Assembly: GCA_900757205.1 (NCBI GenBank)
Contig: CAAENA010000028.1
Location: 1-9,133 of the forward strand
DNA from: an uncultured Collinsella sp.
Lineage (GTDB): Bacteria > Actinomycetota > Coriobacteriia > Coriobacteriales > Coriobacteriaceae
Length of the DNA: 9,133 nucleotides
Reading direction: 5' to 3'
A model generated the notes under the pieces. The model made no database searches. It worked only from the letters and a program-made list of their open reading frames with translations, and was not told the origin of the DNA. Below are positions 1 through 5,340 of the stretch, piece after piece (positions within the stretch are counted from its first letter, which is position 1; every line of letters begins with the position of its first letter). Position numbers and translations under genes: made by a program.

Positions 1-65
1 CGTCCCCAGCGACTAGGTCAAATGCCAGAACCAAAGTAACGCCGCAGGCAGAGGACGGACAGCGA
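1..65. other. Left flank, no assignable gene
   Basis: No coding region can be supported here. Two plus-strand frames are open from the window edge, one to a TAA at 37-39 and one to a TGA at 93-95. Either could be the 3' end of a convergent gene lying to the left, but both are too short to recognise. The nested hairpin that follows could then serve as a shared terminator for that gene and the liv operon. This is only a possibility. Confidence 0.3.
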
Positions 66-165
66 GCGGGCACCAGAGCGAACAAATTGGCATGAAAAGA
101 GGACGGCATAGACCTTCTGGTCATGCCGTCCTCTTTGAATGACTAGTTGTCGCTTTGGTGCCCGC
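66..165. repeat. Long nested inverted repeat (about 100 bp) downstream of livF
   Basis: The outer arms 66-85 and 147-165 pair over about 19 positions. There is one mismatch or wobble (G76 against T155) and one unpaired base near A82. They enclose a second, perfect 14-bp inverted repeat (96-109 with 123-136). Next comes A110 unpaired, then 111-114 pairs with 119-122 around the loop TTCT. Read as RNA, the whole stretch could fold into one rod with an internal loop at 86-95/137-146. The inner part works as a terminator. The outer arms are not needed for that and suggest either a composite bidirectional terminator or a small dispersed element. Confidence 0.75.
93..139 (-). terminator. Intrinsic terminator of the liv operon
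   Basis: On the minus strand a 14-bp perfect stem, extended by a bulged A and 4 more base pairs with a tetraloop, is followed directly by CTTTTC. It begins about 70 nt after the livF stop codon and is the first hairpin with a U tract past that gene. In the plus direction the same stem is followed by only TTT, so it may also stop convergent transcription from the left, less strongly. Confidence 0.8.
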
Positions 166-179
166 GCAGCGTCGACTGG

Positions 180-203
180 TCCGCCGTTCGGTAGAACGGC
201 GGA
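180..203 (-). other. Perfect hairpin just after the livF stop
   Basis: Arms 181-189 and 194-202 are perfectly complementary (9 bp, 10 bp with T180-A203) around a 4-nt loop, starting 6 nt after the livF stop. No T run follows on either strand, so it is unlikely to terminate transcription by itself. It could protect the 3' end of the liv mRNA from exonucleases, or act with the stronger terminator at 93-139. Confidence 0.55.
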
Positions 204-208
204 ACCGC

Positions 209-922
209 CTAACCGCCCAGATAGGCCTTGCGCACGTTGTCGTCGTGCAGGAGCTCTTGGCCGGTGCCGGTCATGGTGATCTTGCCGGTCTCGAGCACGT
301 AGCCGCGCGTGGCGATGGAAAGCGCCATCTGCGCATTCTGCTCGACCAGGAGCACCGTGGTTCCGGCCTTATGCAGATCCTCGACAATTTGGAAGATCTG
401 CTCAATCAGAATCGGTGCCAAGCCCATAGAGGGCTCATCGAGCATGAGCAGCTTAGGGTTACTCATAAGGGCTCGCCCCATAACGAGCATCTGCTGCTCG
501 CCGCCCGAAAGGGTGCCGGCGACCTGGCGACGACGTTCCTTCAGGCGCGGGAACTGCTCGTAGACACGCTCAAGGCCCGGAGCAACCGTGGACTTGGGCT
601 GCGTGTAGGCGCCCATCTCCAGGTTCTCCTCGACCGTCATCTGCAAAAAGGCGCGACGCCCCTCGGGGACCTGGGCCAGGCCCTTGCCCACCAGCTTGTC
701 GGCAGGCGTATGGGTAATGTCCTCGCCCATAAACTTGATGGAGCCGGTCTTGGAACGCAGCAGGCCCGAGACAGTCTTAAGCGTTGTGGATTTACCGGCG
801 CCGTTGGCACCGATCAAGGCCACGATTTCGCCCTCGTTGACGTTAAAGGAGATGTCCTTGATGGCGTGGATGGCGCCGTACCAGACGTTGATGTTGTAGA
901 CGGAAAGCATCGGCTCTGCCAT
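209..922 (-). CDS. livF: Branched-chain amino acid ABC transporter, ATP-binding protein LivF
   Basis: This is one of two ATPase subunits of a LIV-type (HAAT family) importer. It works on the cytoplasmic face with LivG to drive uptake through LivH and LivM. The 237-residue protein has the usual LivF length. Visible motifs are Walker A GANGAGKST (38-46), Q-loop Gln84 in AQVPEGR, ABC signature LSGGEQQ (138-144) and Walker B LLMLDEP (158-164). The switch position reads LLVEQN, with Gln195 in place of the usual His; this is typical of LivF and is not damage. The ATG directly follows the livG TAA (TAAATG on the sense strand), with a GGGGGAG ribosome site inside the livG 3' end, so translational coupling is likely. 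It is the last gene before the operon terminator. The subfamily assignment rests on motifs and gene order. Confidence 0.95.
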   Translation of the reverse strand: MAEPMLSVYNINVWYGAIHAIKDISFNVNEGEIVALIGANGAGKSTTLKTVSGLLRSKTGSIKFMGEDITHTPADKLVGKGLAQVPEGRRAFLQMTVEENLEMGAYTQPKSTVAPGLERVYEQFPRLKERRRQVAGTLSGGEQQMLVMGRALMSNPKLLMLDEPSMGLAPILIEQIFQIVEDLHKAGTTVLLVEQNAQMALSIATRGYVLETGKITMTGTGQELLHDDNVRKAYLGG

Positions 923-1783
923 TTAGTTCTCCCCCTTATCCTGCTTGCCCAGATACGCCTCGATAACGGCGTCGTTGTTCTGGATCTCCTCGGCCGTGCC
1001 CTTGGCGATGACCTTACCAAAGTTAAGCACGCAGATACCCTCGCATATATTCATGACGAGCGACATATCATGCTCGATAAGCATGATGGCGATGCCGAAG
1101 GTGTCGCGAATCTTAACGATGTTCTCCATGAGCTCCGCGGTCTCGGACGGGTTCATGCCGGCGGCAGGCTCGTCGAGCAGCAGCAGCTTGGGGTTGGTGG
1201 CAAGCGCGCGGACGATCTCCAGACGACGCTGGGCGCCATAAGGCAGCGAGCCAGCCTGCTCGTTTGCCAGGTGCTCCATATCAAAGATGGACAGCAGCTC
1301 CATGGCGCGCTCGTGGGCGGCCTTCTCGTGCTTCCAGTACGTCGGCAGGCGTAGCACGCCCTCAAAACCGGAATAGCGCTCCTGGTTGTGCAGGCCGACC
1401 TTAACGTTATCCTCCACCGTCATGGTGTTGAACAGGCGGATGTTCTGGAAGGTACGGGCGATGCCCATACGGTTGACCTGGTAGACCGACTTGCCCGAGG
1501 TGTCCTCACCGTCGAGCAGGATGGTGCCGTGCGTGGGCTGGTACACCTTGGTGAGCAGGTTGAAGACCGTGGTCTTGCCGGCACCGTTGGGGCCGATCAG
1601 ACCGGCGATCTCGGTCTTGCCGATAGTCAGGCTAAAGTCGTCGACCGCCTTAAGGCCACCGAACTCAATACCCAGGTGGATGCACTCGAGCGCCGGGCGC
1701 TCGCCCAGGTCGCGATCGGGAACGATGGCGCCAGAAGGATACGGGACCATCTTGCCCTTGTTGAACTCAAACTTACTGGGCAT
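923..1783 (-). CDS. livG: Branched-chain amino acid ABC transporter, ATP-binding protein LivG
   Basis: This is the second ATPase subunit of the LIV importer, pairing with LivF beneath the LivH/LivM channel. The 286-residue product shows Walker A GPNGAGKT (64-71), Q-loop Gln113 in ARTFQNIRLF, a LivG-style signature LPYGAQRRLEI (180-190), Walker B LLLLDEP (200-206) and the switch His238 in LIEHD. All nucleotide-binding residues expected of an active ATPase are present. The chosen ATG at 1783 has a near-perfect site, AAGGAGGTG, about 7 nt upstream inside livM, and overlaps the livM end by 11 nt, which indicates coupled translation. An N-terminal stretch of about 30 residues precedes the usual first beta strand, making it somewhat longer than typical LivG (about 255 residues). 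Met12 is an alternative start, but the ribosome site favours the longer form. Confidence 0.95.
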   Translation of the reverse strand: MPSKFEFNKGKMVPYPSGAIVPDRDLGERPALECIHLGIEFGGLKAVDDFSLTIGKTEIAGLIGPNGAGKTTVFNLLTKVYQPTHGTILLDGEDTSGKSVYQVNRMGIARTFQNIRLFNTMTVEDNVKVGLHNQERYSGFEGVLRLPTYWKHEKAAHERAMELLSIFDMEHLANEQAGSLPYGAQRRLEIVRALATNPKLLLLDEPAAGMNPSETAELMENIVKIRDTFGIAIMLIEHDMSLVMNICEGICVLNFGKVIAKGTAEEIQNNDAVIEAYLGKQDKGEN

Positions 1784-2852
1784 CGGCTGCCACCTCCTTC
1801 TTAGAAGTAAAGCGGTCCTTGATGCGGCCGAAGAACGCTTTAAGCTGCGGGTTGTTGGTAAAGATCATGACCAGGATCAGCACGATGGCGTAGATGAGCA
1901 TACGGTAATCCGAGAACTGACGGAGCAGCTCGGGAAGCACCGTGAGCAACGCCGCCGCGATGACGGAGCCGCGCATATTGCCCAGACCACCCAGGACCAC
2001 GAACACCAGGATGAGGATGGACGTGTTGAAGTCGAACTTGGTGGCGGAGAGCTGCGAGAAGTTACCGCCGAAGAGGGCTCCGGCAGCACCGGCGAGGGCG
2101 GCGGAAACCACGAAGGCGATCATGCGGTACTCGGTGACGGAGATGCCTACGGACTCGGCTGCAATCTTGTTATCGCGCACGGCCATAATGGCACGGCCGG
2201 TACGGCTGCGAACCAGGTTGAGTACGATCACGAGTGCGACCATGACCAGGATGGCGCCGGCAAGGAAGGTCGAATAGGTCGACACGCCCGATGCGCCCTG
2301 GGCACCCTTGATGATGGCGGTGCCGTCCTCGAGCAGGTGCAGGTCGTCGATCGTGGAGTTACCCGTGATGTTAAAGATAACATGCAGGCCGTGGGAGTCG
2401 ACGCCCACGATAAGACAGGTGACGATCTCTTTGATGATCTCGCCAAAAGCCAGGGTCACGATGGCCAGGTAGTCACCGCTCAGGCGCAGAACCGGGATGC
2501 CAATCAGGAAGCCCAAGATGGCAGCGGCGATAGCGCCGACCACAATGCTGATGATCAGGCGCATCGGATCGGACGGAACGGCGCTCTCCAGCGCGACGGC
2601 GGTAACGATGCCCGTATAGGCGCCGACACTCATAAAGCCCGCGTGGCCCAGCGACAAGTCGCCCGCGATGCCGACAACGAGGTTGAGCGAGATGGCCATA
2701 ACGATGTAGGCCGTGATGGGAACCAGCTGACCGGCGATCATGCGCGGGATCATATGGTTGGACTGCATAAAGAACACGATGGCGAATGCCACGATGCACA
2801 TGGCGTACGTGACAAAGTCGTGACGCGTCTGCTTGTCTTTAAGGAACTTCAT
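1773..2852 (-). CDS. livM: Branched-chain amino acid ABC transporter, permease LivM
   Basis: This is a membrane subunit that forms the translocation path with LivH. The 359-residue protein has a short basic N terminus and about eight to ten hydrophobic segments. It carries the LivM hallmark GDLSLGHAGF (64-73), a cytoplasmic ATPase-contact loop around GRAIMAVRDNKIAAESVGI (219-237) and the conserved GGLGNMRGS (288-296). The C terminus is basic and soluble. Start choice: a GTG at 2861 abuts the livH TAG and would add three residues, but its ribosome site is too close. The ATG at 2852 has AGGTGAG at good spacing, so I prefer it. That site includes the livH stop codon itself (TAGGTGAG), so livM translation probably depends on ribosomes finishing livH. 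Its 3' end overlaps livG by 11 nt. Confidence 0.93.
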   Translation of the reverse strand: MKFLKDKQTRHDFVTYAMCIVAFAIVFFMQSNHMIPRMIAGQLVPITAYIVMAISLNLVVGIAGDLSLGHAGFMSVGAYTGIVTAVALESAVPSDPMRLIISIVVGAIAAAILGFLIGIPVLRLSGDYLAIVTLAFGEIIKEIVTCLIVGVDSHGLHVIFNITGNSTIDDLHLLEDGTAIIKGAQGASGVSTYSTFLAGAILVMVALVIVLNLVRSRTGRAIMAVRDNKIAAESVGISVTEYRMIAFVVSAALAGAAGALFGGNFSQLSATKFDFNTSILILVFVVLGGLGNMRGSVIAAALLTVLPELLRQFSDYRMLIYAIVLILVMIFTNNPQLKAFFGRIKDRFTSKKEVAADAQ

Positions 2853-2861
2853 AACGCTCAC

Positions 2862-3743
2862 CTACACCTTCTCGGGGACGTACTTGCCCAAGAGGCCGGC
2901 AGGCTTGACGAGCAGGACGATGATCAAAACACCAAAGACGATGGAGTTGGCAAGGCTCGTGGAAATATAAGCCTGTGCCATCGCCTCGATGATGCCGATG
3001 AGAATGCCACCGACAAAGGCGCCGGGGATGGAGCCGATGCCACCGAAGACGGCTGCATCGAAGGCCTTGATGCCAGGCATGGCACCCGTCGTGGGCTGCA
3101 GCACCGGCGAGTAGGAGCACAGGAGCACGCCGGCGATGGCGGCAAGCGCAGAGCCGATGGCAAACGTCATCGAGATGGTGCGGTTGACGTTGATGCCCAT
3201 GAGCTGAGCGGCGGCCTTGTCCTCGGACACGGCGCGCATGGCTTTGCCCATCTTGGTCTTACCTGTAAAGAACATCAGACCGGCCATGATAACCAGGCAG
3301 GCGACGATGGTGACGAGCGAGACGGCGCTTACGTTGAACTTGGCCAAGAACTCCGGCACCTGGAAGGTGACGAGCGAAGTGAAGTTCTTGGGCGTGGCGC
3401 CCCACAGAAGCTGCGCGGCGTTCTGCAGGAAGTAAGACACGCCGATGGCCGTGATCAGAACGGCCAGAGGGCCCGCCTGGCGCAGCGGCTTGTATGCCAG
3501 ACCCTCGATGAGAACACCGAGAACCGTGCAGACCACACAAGAGAGAACTACAGATGCCCAGCCCGGGAGGCCGAGATACGATGTGGCGCAGAACGAGACA
3601 TAGGCACCGACCATGATGACGTCGCCGTGAGCGAAGTTGAGCATCTTGGCGATACCGTAGACCATGGTGTAGCCCAACGCGATGATGGCGTAGACGCTGC
3701 CCATGGACAGGCCGTTGACCAGGTATTGGATAAAGACCGTCAT
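2862..3743 (-). CDS. livH: Branched-chain amino acid ABC transporter, permease LivH
   Basis: This is the partner permease of LivM. The 293-residue protein is close to the family length (about 290-310) and is almost wholly hydrophobic. The N-terminal family signature runs NGLSMGSVYAIIALGYTMVYG (10-30) into NFAHGDVIMVGAY (36-48). The ATPase-contact loop lies near MGKAMRAVSEDKAAAQLMGI (165-184), and GGIGSIPGA (234-242) is the conserved C-terminal motif. The reading frame stays open upstream to an ATG at 3836, but that region contains the intergenic hairpins and encodes nothing like a LivH N terminus. The ATG at 3743 has AAAGGGGG about 9 nt upstream, and the family similarity begins there. An in-frame ATG at 3752 touches that site and is unlikely. 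The preceding gene is the second binding protein, 139 nt away. Confidence 0.94.
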   Translation of the reverse strand: MTVFIQYLVNGLSMGSVYAIIALGYTMVYGIAKMLNFAHGDVIMVGAYVSFCATSYLGLPGWASVVLSCVVCTVLGVLIEGLAYKPLRQAGPLAVLITAIGVSYFLQNAAQLLWGATPKNFTSLVTFQVPEFLAKFNVSAVSLVTIVACLVIMAGLMFFTGKTKMGKAMRAVSEDKAAAQLMGINVNRTISMTFAIGSALAAIAGVLLCSYSPVLQPTTGAMPGIKAFDAAVFGGIGSIPGAFVGGILIGIIEAMAQAYISTSLANSIVFGVLIIVLLVKPAGLLGKYVPEKV

Positions 3744-3789
3744 GTTCCACATCCCCCTTTCGAATAGGTTTCCAGTTGATGTATGAAAC

Positions 3790-3809
3790 AGGGACGTTAC
3801 GTTGTCCCT
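3790..3809 (-). other. Small hairpin upstream of livH
   Basis: The 6-bp arms AGGGAC (3790-3795) and GTCCCT (3804-3809) flank an 8-nt loop. Outer GTAT/ATAC segments could extend the stem past an internal loop. On the minus strand it is followed by GTTTC, so it is at most a weak terminator. It lies in the livH leader about 50 nt before the start codon, next to the larger hairpin at 3820-3851. Confidence 0.5.
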
Positions 3810-3819
3810 AGATACCAAG

Positions 3820-3851
3820 CAAGCAGGGAAGGCCAAAACCTCCCCTGCTTG
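3820..3851 (-). promoter_or_regulatory. Intercistronic stem-loop between livK2 and livH
   Basis: On the transcribed sense (minus) strand a 13-bp stem closes a hexaloop TTTTGG. Twelve pairs are Watson-Crick and one is G-U; in plus-strand RNA that pair would be an A-C mismatch. The stem therefore fits the liv transcript better than the opposite strand. The bases after it (CTTGGTATC) are not a U tract, so it is not a canonical terminator. Its place between a binding-protein gene and its permease genes suggests a 3'-end stabiliser or partial attenuator, like the hairpins between malE and malF in enteric bacteria. The structure is seen; the role is inferred. Confidence 0.65.
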
Positions 3852-3882
3852 GGATCAAAACCGCTCTATGTAAGGCGGCCTA

Positions 3883-5070
3883 TTAGGCCTGTACGTACTT
3901 GCCGTCGGTAATGACGTACGCCGTCGGGTCCTTCTGGACCTGACCCTTGTCGTTCCAGGAGAGCTTGCCAGTCAGGCCGTCAACAGTAATCTTGAGCATA
4001 GCCTCGGGAAGCTTCTCGGCAACCTCGGTGGGGTCGGCGTCGACGCCCAGGCCGGCCTCCTTGAGAGCCTCGACCACAGCATGCACGCCGTCGTAGGCGT
4101 CGGCGGCAAACTGGTCGGGGGTATCGCCGTACTTATCCTTGTAAGCGTTGACGAAGTCGGCGTTCTTCTCGTCGTCGGCGGAGAACGGGGTCATGAGCAG
4201 CAGACCCTCGGCAAGAGAGGTGTCGAAGCCCTCAACGCCCAGAATGCCGTCCATGCCGTCGCAGCCCATCATCTTGACGTCGTAGCCCATGTCCTTGGCG
4301 TTCTTGAGCAGGACGGACGCCGGCGTGTAGTAGATCGGCGCAAAGATCATGGTGGCGCCTGCCTGCTTGGCCTTGGTCAGCTGGTTGGTAAAGCTCGTGG
4401 CGGAGTCGTCCTTAAAGGTCTCCTCGTCGACAATCTCAAGCTTAGACTTAGCGGCCTGGGCCTTAAAGGAATCTGCGATGCCCGAAGAATAGGCATCGCC
4501 GGAGTTATAGAACAGCACGAACTTCTCGTTCGCATACTTCTCTGCCAGGAACTTGGCAGCGTTGACACCTTGGTTGGGGTCGGTAAAGCAAACCTGGAAG
4601 ACGCAATCCTTGCCCTTGGTAACGTCCTCGGAGGACGCGGACGGGGTGATCATGAACGTCTCGGGGTCGTTGCCGCACTCGGCGGCAACGGCGACCGACG
4701 CACCCGTGGTGGTCGGACCGACGAGGGCCTGCATGCCCCAGTCGAGCAGGGTGTTGAAGGCGTTGACGGCCTTCTCGCCGTCAGCCTGGTCGTCCTCGGC
4801 CTTGCTGACAAGCGGCAGCTCCTTGGTCGAGAAATCCTTGCAGCCAAGCTCGACAGCCTGTGTAACGGACTTGCCGTAGGACGCGTTGGCGCCGGTCAGC
4901 GGGCCGATGGTGCCGATCTTAAACGAAGCGTCGCCCGACGCGGAACCGCTGTCGCCGCCGTTGGAGGAGCAGCCAGCTAGAATGGACATCGCCCCCAGAC
5001 CTGCTGCGCTCGCGATAACGCTCCTGCGATTCATAACAGGGTTCAATGACTTACCGGTGAGGCTCGACAT
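3883..5070 (-). CDS. livK: Branched-chain amino acid ABC transporter substrate-binding lipoprotein (second copy)
   Basis: This is an extracellular, membrane-anchored receptor of the periplasmic-binding-protein type I fold that delivers amino acids to LivHM. The 395-residue product has a signal with twin arginine (NRRSVIA, 14-20), a short hydrophobic stretch and lipobox LAGC with Cys34 as the predicted lipid-anchor residue. A Ser/Gly/Asp-rich linker follows, then the domain beginning KIGTIGPLTG (51-60). The ligand-site segment TPSASS lies at 142-147, and FNSGDAY-like and IYYTPAS segments follow. The ATG at 5070 has AGAGGAG 6-7 nt upstream. An inner ATG at 5034 has no such site but would give a more usual signal length. 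It is closely related to the first copy but differs near the pocket (Cys270 where the other has Thr) and contains extra cysteines (77, 132, 156). It ends in tandem stops TAA TAG. Confidence 0.93.
   Translation of the reverse strand: MSSLTGKSLNPVMNRRSVIASAAGLGAMSILAGCSSNGGDSGSASGDASFKIGTIGPLTGANASYGKSVTQAVELGCKDFSTKELPLVSKAEDDQADGEKAVNAFNTLLDWGMQALVGPTTTGASVAVAAECGNDPETFMITPSASSEDVTKGKDCVFQVCFTDPNQGVNAAKFLAEKYANEKFVLFYNSGDAYSSGIADSFKAQAAKSKLEIVDEETFKDDSATSFTNQLTKAKQAGATMIFAPIYYTPASVLLKNAKDMGYDVKMMGCDGMDGILGVEGFDTSLAEGLLLMTPFSADDEKNADFVNAYKDKYGDTPDQFAADAYDGVHAVVEALKEAGLGVDADPTEVAEKLPEAMLKITVDGLTGKLSWNDKGQVQKDPTAYVITDGKYVQA
4286..4329 (-). repeat. 44-nt perfect repeat shared by the two livK genes
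   Basis: This segment is identical, base for base, to 5744-5787 in the upstream paralogue. It encodes the region around YTPASVLLKNAKDMGY. It is the longest uninterrupted identity I noticed between the two genes; elsewhere they differ at many synonymous and non-synonymous sites. Both copies are in the same orientation about 1.46 kb apart. Confidence 0.85.
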
Positions 5071-5324
5071 GCGGCTCTCCTCTCAAATCTCGTCGGGTTT
5101 TGGTTGCCCGACAGGCCATCCTTCGCCGTGTTCGGCGTTCGCAAAATAGTAGACGCTTTAGTTAGGAAAAGTGGCGATTATTTCAACTTTTCTTTGGATT
5201 TGTTCTTTTATCCATATTTCTGCGTATTTCTATTATTTTATGCAGTAATGCCACTTTATTGTGTAAAAGTAATGTTTCCATTCTGTTACAGGCGTCCCCG
5301 CCCTGAATAAACAGCCTCACCGGT
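5053..5324. repeat. 12-bp inverted repeat bounding the livK1-livK2 gap
   Basis: ACCGGTGAGGCT at 5053-5064 is the exact inverse of AGCCTCACCGGT at 5313-5324. One arm lies 17 nt past the livK1 stop codon. The other is codons 3-6 of livK2. In a read-through liv transcript the two arms could pair and cover the livK2 initiation region. By my rough estimate a chance 12-bp match in a gap this size is about 1 in 500. Confidence 0.6.
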
Positions 5325-5340
5325 AGCCTTTTATGCGCAC
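5071..5340 (-). promoter_or_regulatory. AT-rich intergenic leader of livK2
   Basis: This 270-nt gap separates the two binding-protein genes and has no open reading frame I can support. Positions 5151-5290 are only about 30% G+C by my count, far below the flanking genes, and probably hold an internal promoter and regulator sites for livK2. I could not pick one convincing -35/-10 pair on the minus strand (best pieces: TAAAAT and TTGAAA, without matching partners). A loose 26-bp dyad with CTGC/GCAG ends lies at 5220-5245. There is no clear terminator after livK1; the G-rich hairpin near 5290-5304 lacks a U tract. Confidence 0.5.
5092..5137 (-). promoter_or_regulatory. Tandem hairpins in the livK2 5' leader
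   Basis: Two perfect small inverted repeats precede the livK2 ribosome site. One is CGCCG/CGGCG (5124-5128 with 5133-5137, 4-nt loop). The other is GTCGGG/CCCGAC (5092-5097 with 5107-5112, 9-nt loop). They sit about 20 to 70 nt before the start codon and leave the AGAGGAG site single-stranded. They may stabilise the leader. No known riboswitch consensus is recognisable. Confidence 0.45.

Noticed and set aside
195..195. Missing switch histidine in LivF as a sign of an inactive ATPase
   Set aside because: The position quoted is residue 195 of the protein. Gln at this position (VEQN) is usual in LivF proteins, and all other ATPase motifs are intact.
155..1354. A 399-residue plus-strand open frame opposite livF and livG
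   Set aside because: It is an antisense shadow of the two ATPase genes, with no recognisable domain.
1491..3767. A 758-residue plus-strand open frame opposite livG, livM and livH
   Set aside because: It is fully antisense to three genes with clear family motifs, has a low-complexity His/Asp/Gly-rich translation, and lacks a ribosome site. It is a by-product of G/C-ending codons on the other strand.
2862..3836. Longer livH starting at 3836
   Set aside because: The extra 31 residues translate the intergenic hairpin region and do not resemble a LivH N terminus. The ribosome site points to 3743.
4081..4980. Plus-strand open frame opposite livK2 (and a similar one at 5539-6762 opposite livK1)
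   Set aside because: The two frames resemble each other only because the genes beneath them are paralogues. Neither has a ribosome site or domain.
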